A stretch of 64,000 bases of DNA, from assembly GCA_019636235.1 (NCBI GenBank), contig JAHBXW010000007.1:62001-126000 (forward strand), written 5' to 3'. This document shows, in pieces, positions 39,235 to 48,491 of the stretch. A program made the translations under genes and the position numbers. The notes beneath the pieces were generated by a model. It searched no databases. It was not told where the DNA came from and saw only the letters and a list, made by a program, of their open reading frames with translations. Positions within the stretch are counted from its first letter, which is position 1, and every line of letters starts with the position of its first letter. Source of the stretch: Planctomyces sp. GTDB taxonomy: Bacteria > Planctomycetota > Planctomycetia > Planctomycetales > Planctomycetaceae.

Positions 39235-39423
39235 GGATCGAGATGCTGCTTCGGAGTTTCCGCCGTCGAGTGCGCGTCAGGGCCCGACCGCGGATTCGGA
39301 CCGACACGCCAACTTTAAGGTCTGCTTCAGGCAGCGCGCGGAGGAGCCATTCCGCAACCCGCGGCGCTGCCGTCGAAACCCATCATCGGCCGGAAAAACC
39401 GTCAGAACCGGACGTTCGGCCCG

Positions 39424-40605
39424 TCAGCCCAGCCGCCGCTCGGCCCGCCGCACGCCGACCCGCTCGATCGCCGCCCCGTCGACCGTCACTCCCAGCCCGG
39501 GGCCGGTCAGCCGCGCGCCCCAGCCGCCCCGGCGAAACGTGATGTCTTCGACGATCAGCCGTTCGGCGACCAGGATGCGATCGAAGCTGCCCTCAAGGTA
39601 CGCCAGCCCCGCCACCGAGCAGGCCCAATGCCGCCCCGCGGCCGAGAGCAGGCCCGTTTCGCCCACCTGGCAGCCCAACTGGAAGGCCAGCCCCGCGTCT
39701 CGGGCCAGCCGGGCCAGCCGCAACGAGCGAATCAACCCGCCGCACTTCGACAGCCGGATGTTGAACAGATCGCACAACCCCTGCTCGATTGCCCGCCGCG
39801 CATCGACCTCGCTGCACAGCGATTCGTCCAGCGCGATGGGCACGCCCAGCCCGGGACGCAGCCGCGCGAGCGCGCCGACATGCTCGTGCGGCAGCGGCTG
39901 TTCGATCGCGGAGATGCGGGCCGGCCGCAGTCTGTCGACGTGCCGCGGCAGCGACTGCGGCGTCCAGGCCTCGTTGGCGTCGACGCGCAGGTCCATTCGC
40001 GAACCCGCGGCGAGGCGCACGCATCGCGCCAGCAGTCCGTCCCTTCGCGCCTCGGCCCCCACCTTCAGCTTGCAGAATTCAAAGCCGTAGTGGCGATACA
40101 TCCTCGCGGCGAGCATGGCCTTGGGCAGCGCCGTCGAGGAGATCGCCGCGCTGTACTGGACGCGATCCCGGGGCCCGGCCAGCCCGGACTCGGCCGCGAT
40201 GAGTTCGACGGCGTCGGACAGCGGTCGTTGCAGGCGCCGGCAGACGGCGTCCAGGACCGCCAGTTCCACCGCGCAGCGGAACGCATTGCAGAGCCGGTCG
40301 CGCGGATCATCGGCGGCGGCGGTGGGATGCCAATTCTCCAGCCGGGCGATGACGTCCGGCAGGTCCGCGAACCGGCCTCCCAGCGACGCTTCAAAATCCG
40401 ACTCCGCGAATTGTCGCCAGGCGGAGTCGATCGTCTCGCCGGTGACGTACGGACGCGGCAGGCCCTCGCCCCAGCCCAGCCCGCCGTCGTCAAGTTCGCA
40501 GCGAACGAGCAGCGCGTCGTTCTCGGAGCGGGTGTGCGACGCGTGCCGCACCTGCCGCTTGAGCGGGATGCGGGCATGGATGGCGGTCAGGGTCGAAATC
40601 CGCAC
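39424..40605 (-). CDS. Enolase-superfamily enzyme (muconate-lactonizing/dipeptide-epimerase subgroup)
   Basis: A 393-residue mandelate racemase/muconate lactonizing enzyme family protein. Catalytic set: Lys179 and Lys181 (CKLKVG), metal ligands Asp209 (DANEAW), Glu235 (IEQPL) and Asp260 (DESLC), and Lys287 (RLSKCGG). The KxK plus distal Lys arrangement is that of the MLE subgroup, which covers dipeptide epimerases, o-succinylbenzoate synthases and cycloisomerases. No menaquinone or peptidoglycan genes adjoin, so the reaction stays open; a dipeptide epimerase is my first guess. Confidence 0.85.
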   Translation of the reverse strand: MRISTLTAIHARIPLKRQVRHASHTRSENDALLVRCELDDGGLGWGEGLPRPYVTGETIDSAWRQFAESDFEASLGGRFADLPDVIARLENWHPTAAADDPRDRLCNAFRCAVELAVLDAVCRRLQRPLSDAVELIAAESGLAGPRDRVQYSAAISSTALPKAMLAARMYRHYGFEFCKLKVGAEARRDGLLARCVRLAAGSRMDLRVDANEAWTPQSLPRHVDRLRPARISAIEQPLPHEHVGALARLRPGLGVPIALDESLCSEVDARRAIEQGLCDLFNIRLSKCGGLIRSLRLARLARDAGLAFQLGCQVGETGLLSAAGRHWACSVAGLAYLEGSFDRILVAERLIVEDITFRRGGWGARLTGPGLGVTVDGAAIERVGVRRAERRLG

Positions 40606-40679
40606 GGGTTCGGGCCGCCGATTCGCCGGCGACGCCCCAATGCGGTCCGCCGGATGGTCGCGCTTCGATCACACGGCCG

Positions 40680-42095
40680 CTAGTGCAGGCCGTACTCCTT
40701 GATTTTCCGGTACAGGGTCCGCTCGCCGATGCCCAGCATGTGGGCCGCTTCCTCGCGCTTGCCGCCGGTCAGCACCAGCGCCTGCATGATGTAGTACTTC
40801 TCGACCTCGTCGAGCGGCCGGCCGATGAGCATGTCGGCCCCCGTGGCGCCCGGCAGCTGGCCATCCGTGGGCGCGGCCGCGAACGGGCGCAGCTCCTCCG
40901 GCAGGTCGTCCACGTCCAACCGGCCGTCAGTGTCGAACAGCAGCATGTGCTCGACGACGTTGCGCAGCTGGCGGATGTTGCCCGGCCAGTCGAAGGACAT
41001 CAGCGCCTGTCGGGCCGCGCGCGACAGGCCCTGGACCTCCTTCGAATAACGCTGCGTGAGGTCCTTCAGAAAGTGGTCCGTCAGCAGCGTGATGTCGGCC
41101 CGCCGGTCGCGCAGCGGCGGCAGGGAAATCGACACGACACTCAAGCGGTAATACAGATCGCGGCGGAAGGACCCCTTTTCCATTGCGGCTTTAAGGTCAG
41201 CGTTCGTGGCCGCCACCAGCCGCACGTTGATCGGCCGCTCCTCATTCGAGCCCAGCCGCGAGATCTTCCGGTCCTCAAGCACGCGCAGCAGTTTGATCTG
41301 CGTGTCCATGGGCATCTCGCCGACCTCGTCCAGGAACAGCGTGCCTCCATTGGCATGCTCGATCCGGCCGATCCGCTTGGCCGCCGCCCCCGTGAAGGCT
41401 CCCTGCTCGTGGCCGAACAGCTCGCTCTCCAGAATGCTCTCGGGCAGCGCCGAAATGTTGATCGGCACGAACGGCTTGCTCTTTCGCGGCGAGTTCTGGT
41501 GCAGCGCCCGGGCCACCAGTTCCTTTCCCGTGCCGCTCTCGCCAAGGATCAGCACCGTCGCCTCGGTCGGCGCCAGCGCCTTGAGCTGCTCGATGATCCG
41601 CAGCATCGCCGGACTGTTGCCGATGACCCCCTCGAAACCGAACCGCTCGTCGAGCCGGCTGGCGAGCGCGGCGTTTCTGCGGATCAGGCGGATGCGGCTG
41701 GCCGCTTTTTCGACCGCGGCCCGCAGTTCCTGGATGTCGAGCGGCTTGGTCAGGTAGGTGTAGGCCCCCCCCTGCATGGCCGTCACCGCGGAGTGGATCG
41801 AGCTGTGCCCCGTCAGCACGATGACCTCCGCTTCGGGCAGCTCCTCTTTCGCCCGTCGGAGCACCGTCAGACCGTCCACGTCCTCCATCTTGAGGTCGGT
41901 GACGATGATGTCGTAGTTCTCGGACTCGATCAGTTCGATCCCGCGACGGCCCGAACTGGCCAGCGTGCAGTCGCAGCCGATCCGTTCCAGACTCTCGGCG
42001 ACGGCCTGCGCATGGGCTTCGTCGTCATCGACGATCAGCACGCTGATCGTGATGTTCGGCAGATCGTTGACGCTGGGGTTCTCGGGCGGCGACAC
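40680..42095 (-). CDS. Sigma-54-dependent response regulator, NtrC family
   Basis: A 471-residue transcription activator. The receiver domain has [11 protein letters not shown] and the phosphoacceptor Asp67 ([14 protein letters not shown]). The AAA+ domain has [15 protein letters not shown] (Walker A), the sigma-54 contact loop [19 protein letters not shown] (Walker B) and [21 protein letters not shown]. The C-terminal Fis-like HTH is [27 protein letters not shown]. No in-frame ATG lies near the domain start; a GTG at 42095 is chosen. No histidine kinase adjoins, so its partner is elsewhere. Confidence 0.93.
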   Translation of the reverse strand: MSPPENPSVNDLPNITISVLIVDDDEAHAQAVAESLERIGCDCTLASSGRRGIELIESENYDIIVTDLKMEDVDGLTVLRRAKEELPEAEVIVLTGHSSIHSAVTAMQGGAYTYLTKPLDIQELRAAVEKAASRIRLIRRNAALASRLDERFGFEGVIGNSPAMLRIIEQLKALAPTEATVLILGESGTGKELVARALHQNSPRKSKPFVPINISALPESILESELFGHEQGAFTGAAAKRIGRIEHANGGTLFLDEVGEMPMDTQIKLLRVLEDRKISRLGSNEERPINVRLVAATNADLKAAMEKGSFRRDLYYRLSVVSISLPPLRDRRADITLLTDHFLKDLTQRYSKEVQGLSRAARQALMSFDWPGNIRQLRNVVEHMLLFDTDGRLDVDDLPEELRPFAAAPTDGQLPGATGADMLIGRPLDEVEKYYIMQALVLTGGKREEAAHMLGIGERTLYRKIKEYGLH

Positions 42096-42414
42096 GGCGA
42101 TCTGGACAGCGGCTGCTGGGATCCGGCACGGCGGCCGGTCGGGACAGGCGTCGATGGGGCGGGCCCGTGCGGCGGACAGCGGCACGGCGGCCTGAGACCG
42201 GTGGGCAGGCCGTGGGAGGAGAATACCAAGGCGTCCCGCGAATGACGATTCACTGGCGAACTGTCCGAGGAGGTCCGCGCCGACGCGCGGGGGAGCGCTT
42301 CGCGCGGCGTAGCGCCAGGCGACCCGATCGAGGCGCGTCGCCCCGCACGCTCGCACCGCGCCGCCCCGCGACTACCATAGCCCCGACAACGTCTTGTCCC
42401 GCATCGGATCGGCC
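42096..42414. other. Divergent promoter region, no gene seen
   Basis: About 320 bp separate the NtrC-type regulator and the MoxR-like ATPase, which are transcribed away from each other. Promoters for both should lie here, but I cannot place a confident -35/-10 or -24/-12 element. Confidence 0.4.
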
Positions 42415-43374
42415 ATGGATCGTTTTATCGAGATCGACGGAGTCCGCCTGCAGCTCGGCCACCCCGACCCCTCCGTCGGGGACTGGATCGGGCAGCGCGA
42501 AATCGTCACGCAGCTGTTGGCCTGCTGGCTGGTTGTCGACAACCGCGACCTCCCGTTGACGCCCCGCCTGGTGGGGCCTCCGGGCATCGGCAAAACAACG
42601 CTGGGCATGGCCGGCGCGCGGATGCGGCAGCAGCCGCTGTTCGTCTACCAGTGCACGGCCGACACCCGCCCCGAAGACCTGCTCGTGACGCCCGTCCTGG
42701 CTGAGAGCGGGAAGATTCAGTACCAGGCGTCGCCGCTGGTCACGGCCATGATCGTCGGCGGCGTCTGCGTCCTCGACGAGGGCAACCGGATGAATGAGAA
42801 GTCCTGGGCCAGTCTGGCCCCGCTGCTGGACCATCGGCGGTATGTGGAATCCATCGTGGCCGGGGTGACGATCCGCGCTCACCGGGATTTCCGCTGTGCC
42901 GTCACGATGAACGACGATGACTCCACGTACGAGATTCCCGATTACATTCTCTCGCGCCTGCAGCCCACGCTCACGCTCAGCTATCCCAACCGGCAGGACG
43001 AGCTCGCGATTTTGCAGTACCACCTGCCGTTCGCCGAGGCGGAGATGCTGAACCTGACCGTCGAGTTCCTGCAGCAGTCGCACGAGCTCAAGGTCGACTT
43101 CTCGACCCGGGACGGAATCAATGTCCTGAGATACGCGCTCAAACGGCTGTCGCAGGACACGCAGCATCCGCTGGGCCGGGACGCGGCGTGGCAAGAGGCG
43201 CTCAAGAACTGCCTGGGAGACGAGGCGCTCGACCTGCAATCGCTGTCGGACCGCAAGCAGCGGTCGCTGGGAGGAAACGCGGTGCCAATGGGGCTGGGAG
43301 ACTTCTTCTTCGATGCGGACGATCCGCTGCACCCGGATCGGGATGACGACGACGAGGACGACGAGGCGGAGTGA
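42415..43374 (+). CDS. MoxR-like AAA+ ATPase
   Basis: A 319-residue AAA+ protein of the MoxR/AAA_5 type. Walker A is GPPGIGKTT (54-62), Walker [16 protein letters not shown], and the sensor region [33 protein letters not shown]. It ends in a highly acidic tail ([12 protein letters not shown]). MoxR ATPases act as chaperones for maturation of enzymes or complexes, usually next to a VWA-domain protein. No VWA gene is adjacent here, so the partner is unknown. Start at 42415 (MDRFIEIDG) rather than an ATG 21 bp upstream. Confidence 0.82.
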   Translation: MDRFIEIDGVRLQLGHPDPSVGDWIGQREIVTQLLACWLVVDNRDLPLTPRLVGPPGIGKTTLGMAGARMRQQPLFVYQCTADTRPEDLLVTPVLAESGKIQYQASPLVTAMIVGGVCVLDEGNRMNEKSWASLAPLLDHRRYVESIVAGVTIRAHRDFRCAVTMNDDDSTYEIPDYILSRLQPTLTLSYPNRQDELAILQYHLPFAEAEMLNLTVEFLQQSHELKVDFSTRDGINVLRYALKRLSQDTQHPLGRDAAWQEALKNCLGDEALDLQSLSDRKQRSLGGNAVPMGLGDFFFDADDPLHPDRDDDDEDDEAE

Positions 43375-43585
43375 TCCGGCTGGCGGGCGGCCGGCGCAGT
43401 GGCGTAGGCGCTGGACTTCGGAAAACGGATCGACGCTGCGGGCGCGGCGTCCCTCGCGGCGTGCGCCCCGGAAATCCGGGGAATTCAGGCGGTTTCCCGC
43501 CGGCGGGCAGGGTGCTACGATGACCCTGCAGGCGCCCGCGAGTGCTCTGGGCGCCGTGACTCACCCGGCTGCAGGAACCTGCCAG

Positions 43586-46348
43586 ATGTTCAAGGATCGT
43601 CGGTTGGGGCTGTTTACAGCCGCTGCTTTGATGGGAACGCTCATGACCTCCTCACGCTTGGATGCGGATGGCCCGGAACTGGTGACGTCGGTGGAAGGGA
43701 TCACCGAGTACCGGCTCTCCAATGGACTTCAGGTCCTGCTGTTTCCGGACCCATCCAAGCCGCAGGTGACCGTCAACGTGACGATCCTGGTCGGGTCCCG
43801 TCACGAGGGGTACGGCGAGGCCGGCATGGCCCACCTCCTGGAACACATGGTGTTCAAGGGCACGCCGACATTTCCCGAGATCCCCAAGGTCCTGCAGGAG
43901 CATGGCGCGGACTTCAACGGCTCCACCTGGCTGGATCGCACGAACTACTTCGAGACGATGCCCGCCTCCGATGAGAATCTGCGGTTCGGCATTCAGCTCG
44001 AAGCCGACCGGATGATCAACAGCTACGTCAAAGGGGAGGACCTGGCGAAGGAAATGACGGTCGTCCGCAACGAGTTCGAGCGTGGCGAGAACAGCCCGGC
44101 CCGCGTGCTCGACCAGCGGATGATGGCCGTCGCCTACGAATGGCATAACTACGGCAAGTCGACGATCGGCAACCGCGCGGACATCGAACGCGTCCCGATC
44201 GACCGCCTGCAGCAGTTCTATCGCAAGTATTACCAGCCGGACAACGCGGTGCTGATCGTGGCCGGCCAGTTCGACCCGGACAAGGCGCTGGAGTACGCGC
44301 AGGAGTATTTCGGGTCGATTCCGCGCCCGGAGCGGGTGCTGGAAAACACCTACACCGAAGAGCCGCCGCAGGACGGCGAGCGGATTGTCACGCTGCGGCG
44401 GGTCGGCGATGTGCCGCTCGTCGGCCTGGCGTATCACATCTGCTCGGGACCGCACCCGGATTACCCGGCGGTCGACGTGCTGGAACACATCCTCACGGCG
44501 GCGCCCTCGGGGCGGCTGTACAAGGCGCTGGTCGACACCCGCCTGGCGGCGCGCGTCAGCGGCGCGGCCTACGCGCTGCACGACCCGGGCGTGATGAAAT
44601 TCAACGCGCAGGTCAACGTCGGCAACGACCCGCAGGACATCCTCTCCCGGATGACCGAGATCGTCGAGACGATCGCCGAGGAAGGCGTCGCCCAGGAGGA
44701 GGTCGACCGCGGCATCCGCGCCTGGATGAAGAACTGGGAAATGGCGCTGGCCGACTCCCAGCAGACCGCCATTCAGCTCAGCGAGTGGACGGCCCAGGGA
44801 GACTGGCGGCTGATGTTCCTGTACCGCGATCGCCTCGAACAGGTGACGCCCGAAGCCGTCCAGGAAGTCGCGCAGAAGTATCTGCAGCGGAACAACCGCA
44901 CCGTGGGGCTGTTCATTCCGTCGGAAACGTCGCAGCGGATCAGCATCCCGGAGACCCCGGCGCTGGCGGAGATGATCGGCGATTACCAGGGGCGTGAAGA
45001 GCTGGCCGCGGGCGAGGCGTTCGACGTCTCCCCGGAAAACATCGAGCAGCGGACCGTGCGGGGCGAGCTGCCCGGCGGCGTGAAAACGGCGCTGCTGGCG
45101 AAACAGACGCGCGGCCAGTCCGTCCAGATGCGGCTGACGCTGCGATATGGCTCCGCTGAAACGCTGCAGGGGCTGAACACCGCGGCCGATCTGCTGCCGA
45201 CGCTGATGCTTCGCGGCACCCGGCAGCTTGACCGCCAGAAGATTCAGGACGCGCTGGACAATTTGTCGACGCGGATCACTCCCAGCGGATCGATCGGCGA
45301 GGCGACATTCGTGGTGGAGACGCGGCGGAAGCACCTTCCGGAAGTCCTGGAGCTGCTGCGGCAGGTGCTCCGCGAACCGACGCTGCCCGCGGCCGAACTC
45401 GAAATCCTGCGGAACAGCAACCTGGCCGCGCTGCAGCAGCAGTCGAATGACCCGCAGGCGCTCGCCCAGCGGGCGGTGCAGCGGATTCTCAGCCCTTATC
45501 CCGCGAAGGATGTCCGGTATCAGCCTTCGATCCCCGAATCGATCGAGCGGTGGAACCAGACTTCCCGGGACGACGCCGTCCGGCTGCATCACGACTTTCT
45601 CAACGGGCAGTCGGGCGAGCTGGTGGTCGTCGGCGATTTTGACGCCGAGGAAATCCGCCCGGCGCTCGAGGCCCTGACTGCAGGCTGGACGTCGAAACAA
45701 CCCTATGAGCGGATTTCCCGGACCGGCAATGTGAAGCTCGGGGCGAGCCGCGAGCAGATCGAGACGCCCGACAAGGACAACGCGGTGTACTTTGCCGGGA
45801 CGGTGATTCCGATGAGCGACGGCGACCCGGATTATCCCGGCCTGATGATGGGGAACTTCATCCTGGGTTCGAGCGGCCTGTCGTCCCGGCTGGGCGATCG
45901 CGTTCGCCAGCAGGAGGGGCTGTCCTACGGCGTCGGCTCGAGCCTGCGGGCGAACAGCCTCGACGACCGGGCGATCTTTTACGCGATCGCGATCACCAAT
46001 CCGCTGAACATGGGCAAAGTGGAGACGGCGATCCGCGAAGAGATCGCGAAGCTGCTGAAGGAGGGCGTGACGGAGGTCGAGCTGAAAGCGGCCAAGGAAG
46101 GTTGGCTGGCGAACCAGAACGTGACCCGTGCGGACGACAGCCAGTTGGCGTCGGCCCTGGCGTCGACGCTGGAGACCGGCCGCGACATGTCCTACTACGC
46201 CAAGCTCGAGCGGCACGTCGCGGACCTCACGACGGATGCCGTGCATGCGGCGCTCGATCGCCGGCTGAGCCTGGAGCGGATCGCGGTCGTGGTCGCGGGA
46301 GATTTCGCAAAGGCTTCCGCCCAGACGCCCGCCGCAGACAGCCCGTAA
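43586..46348 (+). CDS. Exported M16 zinc metallopeptidase (insulinase family)
   Basis: A 920-residue two-half M16 peptidase, of similar length to pitrilysin-type single-chain enzymes. A signal-like N-terminus (FTAAALMGTLMTSSRLDADG) suggests export. The N-terminal half carries the inverted zinc motif HLLEH (83-87) and distal Glu in VVRNEFERGENSP; the C-terminal half has no HxxEH, as usual for the non-catalytic half (VVGDFDAEEI, GLSSRLGDRVRQQEGLSYGVGSS). It degrades peptides in the periplasm or an internalised compartment. A bidirectional hairpin separates it from the convergent lipoprotein gene. Confidence 0.92.
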   Translation: MFKDRRLGLFTAAALMGTLMTSSRLDADGPELVTSVEGITEYRLSNGLQVLLFPDPSKPQVTVNVTILVGSRHEGYGEAGMAHLLEHMVFKGTPTFPEIPKVLQEHGADFNGSTWLDRTNYFETMPASDENLRFGIQLEADRMINSYVKGEDLAKEMTVVRNEFERGENSPARVLDQRMMAVAYEWHNYGKSTIGNRADIERVPIDRLQQFYRKYYQPDNAVLIVAGQFDPDKALEYAQEYFGSIPRPERVLENTYTEEPPQDGERIVTLRRVGDVPLVGLAYHICSGPHPDYPAVDVLEHILTAAPSGRLYKALVDTRLAARVSGAAYALHDPGVMKFNAQVNVGNDPQDILSRMTEIVETIAEEGVAQEEVDRGIRAWMKNWEMALADSQQTAIQLSEWTAQGDWRLMFLYRDRLEQVTPEAVQEVAQKYLQRNNRTVGLFIPSETSQRISIPETPALAEMIGDYQGREELAAGEAFDVSPENIEQRTVRGELPGGVKTALLAKQTRGQSVQMRLTLRYGSAETLQGLNTAADLLPTLMLRGTRQLDRQKIQDALDNLSTRITPSGSIGEATFVVETRRKHLPEVLELLRQVLREPTLPAAELEILRNSNLAALQQQSNDPQALAQRAVQRILSPYPAKDVRYQPSIPESIERWNQTSRDDAVRLHHDFLNGQSGELVVVGDFDAEEIRPALEALTAGWTSKQPYERISRTGNVKLGASREQIETPDKDNAVYFAGTVIPMSDGDPDYPGLMMGNFILGSSGLSSRLGDRVRQQEGLSYGVGSSLRANSLDDRAIFYAIAITNPLNMGKVETAIREEIAKLLKEGVTEVELKAAKEGWLANQNVTRADDSQLASALASTLETGRDMSYYAKLERHVADLTTDAVHAALDRRLSLERIAVVVAGDFAKASAQTPAADSP

Positions 46349-46374
46349 CGACCCCGGGCCGTCCCGGAAAACAC

Positions 46375-46414
46375 ACAAGCCCGGCAGAAGACGCGAGTCT
46401 CCTGTCGGGCTTGT
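46375..46414. terminator. Hairpin between convergent genes
   Basis: ACAAGCCCGGCAG (46375-46387) pairs with CTGTCGGGCTTGT (46402-46414), with one mismatch, around a 14-nt loop. It lies between the M16 peptidase stop and the convergent lipoprotein stop. T-richness after the stem is weak on both strands, so bidirectional terminator function is plausible rather than certain. Confidence 0.6.
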
Positions 46415-46439
46415 ATGCAACCTGGAGGATTCTCAGGCC

Positions 46440-47042
46440 TCAGTGGGGCATCTGCATCGTCCCGGACTGCGGCCCCGCACAGCGAATGAGGTGGTCGTGG
46501 TCGATGTACACGACCTCTTCCCGCTGATCGGTGTGGGTGAACGGAATCGGCCAGTGAGACCGCTTGGTCTCCTCGAAGTACACCGTGCACTTGAAGTGGC
46601 AGTGGTGCAGCCGGGCCGGACCGACGGACGGGAAGAACTTGCATTCGTCCAGCCGGTCGACGATCGGCTCGACGACCATGCGGACGTTGTTCCGCTGCGT
46701 CTCGGCGAGGAACGCCACGCCGCCGGAAGTGGTGTCCGGCAGCGCCCGCATGACTTCGTCCGGCGAGGGCGAGTCGAGGCAGATCAGGGGCGCGTTCTCC
46801 CCCTCGACCGGGTCCAGAATCGGCACACGCTTGTACCGTTCCTCTTCCCAGTACGTGGATTCGATCTGCTGGCTGAAGTAGGGCGTCACCGGGATGAGCG
46901 GCGTCGTGCCCCAGAAATTCGCCAGAATGAACGCGTCCTTCAGGCTCCAGTAGAGCAGATTGCATCCGCTCGAAGGCAGCACGGTGATTCCGAGCACGGC
47001 TGCCAGGCAGAGCTTTCTCAAGTGTTTCAACAACGTAGGCAT
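46440..47042 (-). CDS. Conserved planctomycete-type lipoprotein of unknown function
   Basis: A 200-residue protein with a lipoprotein signal: LCLAAVLGITVLPSSGC, lipobox SSGC, Cys about residue 27. The mature part is compact and rich in His/Cys/aromatics: ARLHHCHFKCTVYFEETKRSHWPIPFTH, EEVVYIDHDHLIRCAGP. The HHCHFKC and DHDH clusters could bind metal; that is inference. I recognise no named domain. Start at 47042 gives the signal peptide directly; an ATG at 47105 would mask it. Confidence 0.7.
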   Translation of the reverse strand: MPTLLKHLRKLCLAAVLGITVLPSSGCNLLYWSLKDAFILANFWGTTPLIPVTPYFSQQIESTYWEEERYKRVPILDPVEGENAPLICLDSPSPDEVMRALPDTTSGGVAFLAETQRNNVRMVVEPIVDRLDECKFFPSVGPARLHHCHFKCTVYFEETKRSHWPIPFTHTDQREEVVYIDHDHLIRCAGPQSGTMQMPH

Positions 47043-47232
47043 CCGCGTCGCCTCCAGGTGCTGGGATGTCCGAAGGTCATCGAGCCGCGGCCTGCCTGGC
47101 GACACGGGACAACGATCCTGCCGGTATCTTCTGTATCGACCTGAGGGACCGTGCTCCTTTGCAGAATTGTTCCGGATTTTCGGATTGCGCGGCTGCGGCC
47201 GATGCTGCCGGTCGAGCCGCCGGAACCCCGAA

Positions 47233-48168
47233 TCAGCGGGGCCGCGCCAGCTCCGCCGCGTGCAGATCGACGCATTCCGCCAGCCGCTCGACGTTGTAGC
47301 CCCCCTCCAGCAGGCTCACGATGCGGCCCGAGCAGTGCTGATCCGCGACGGCGCCCACGCTGGCTGTCAGCGCGGTGAAGTCCTCCGATTCCAGCCCCAG
47401 GCTGCCGATCGGGTCCTCTCCGTGCGCGTCGAAGCCGGCGCTGATCAGGATCAGATCGGGGCGGGCTTTCGCGGCGGCGTCCGCCAGCATCGAATCGAAC
47501 GCTTTGCGGTACTCGGCGCGGGACGTCCCGAATTCGACCGGCAGGTTGAAGATGCTGCCCAGCCCCGGTCCCGTCCCCGTTTCGTCCGCGTCCCCGGAAC
47601 CCGGATAGAACGGAAACCGATGCGCCGAAAAGAAATGCACCTGCCCGTCGCCGTAAAAGATGTCCTGGGTTCCGTTTCCGTGATGGACGTCCCAGTCGAC
47701 GATCAGCACCCGATCCATCTGGTGAGCCTGGCGGGCGTGCGCGGCGGCGATCGCGACATTGTTCAGCAGGCAGAATCCCATCGCCTCGGCGGCCAGCGCA
47801 TGATGCCCCGGCGGCCGAACGAGGCACAGCGCCCGGCGAGATCGGCCTGACGCGACTTCATCGACGGCGGCGGTCGCCGCGCCGGCCGCGGCCAGGGCCA
47901 CGTTCAGGCTCTCCGGCGACATGACGGTGTCCGCGTCGAGCCGGCCGCCTCCCATCGCGGCCATCTGCTCCAGGCGCCGGAGGTGCTGCTCGTCGTGAAT
48001 ACGGAGGACGGCCTCGCGTGAGGCGGGCCGAACGTCCCCCGGCTGGCCGAGTTCCCGAATCCGCTCATCGGTGAGACGAGCCCGGATGGCGGCGATGCGG
48101 GCGGGGGACTCGGGGTGGGCGCCCGTGCGATGCAGCTCGAATCGGGGATCCTGGTAGATCGTCAGCAT
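47233..48168 (-). CDS. Histone-deacetylase-family amidohydrolase
   Basis: A 311-residue arginase/deacetylase-fold hydrolase of the HDAC/AcuC/acetylpolyamine amidohydrolase family. Catalytic features: LVRPPGHHA (tandem His), VDWDVHHGNGTQ (zinc-binding Asp and His), SAGFDAH (zinc-binding Asp) and GGYN (stabilising Tyr in EGGYNVERL). Bacterial members deacetylate polyamines, acetyl-CoA synthetase or other acyl-lysines; substrate undetermined. Complete length. Confidence 0.92.
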   Translation of the reverse strand: MLTIYQDPRFELHRTGAHPESPARIAAIRARLTDERIRELGQPGDVRPASREAVLRIHDEQHLRRLEQMAAMGGGRLDADTVMSPESLNVALAAAGAATAAVDEVASGRSRRALCLVRPPGHHALAAEAMGFCLLNNVAIAAAHARQAHQMDRVLIVDWDVHHGNGTQDIFYGDGQVHFFSAHRFPFYPGSGDADETGTGPGLGSIFNLPVEFGTSRAEYRKAFDSMLADAAAKARPDLILISAGFDAHGEDPIGSLGLESEDFTALTASVGAVADQHCSGRIVSLLEGGYNVERLAECVDLHAAELARPR

Positions 48169-48273
48169 CGAGGCGCTCCCCGGCCGCCGCAGGGGGCGGT
48201 CTGCGGGAGCCGTATCAGTCGGGCGTGTTGTCCGGGACAGTCCGTAAAGTAAGACAGCGACGATACAAGCAGC

Positions 48274-48303
48274 TTGACACCCGGAAAAACGCCTTGCTAC
48301 GGT
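48274..48303 (+). promoter_or_regulatory. Candidate sigma-70 promoter for the HEAT-like protein gene
   Basis: TTGACA (48274-48279) and TACGGT (48298-48303) are separated by 18 bp, about 190 bp upstream of the start at 48492. The -35 is perfect; the -10 is weak. It lies in the 323-bp gene-free space between divergent genes. Confidence 0.4.
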
Positions 48304-48491
48304 ACCGACGTCGAGAATTGCGTTGCAAGCCCTTCACATCGGACCGCATGATGGCGGATCGGAGTCTTGCCGTCCGCAAATCCACTGGCGACCGAACTGG
48401 TTCCGTATTCTTGCTTTCCGTTCGCCAGAACGACTCAGGTTCGATTCCTGCAAGACGTTGGCATCTCCCGAGTTCCAGCACCGACCTGCGC

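Noticed and set aside
43652-46420. Minus-strand open frame of over 900 codons
   Set aside because: Antisense to the M16 peptidase, whose motifs and signal peptide are clear; the antisense product has no recognisable family.
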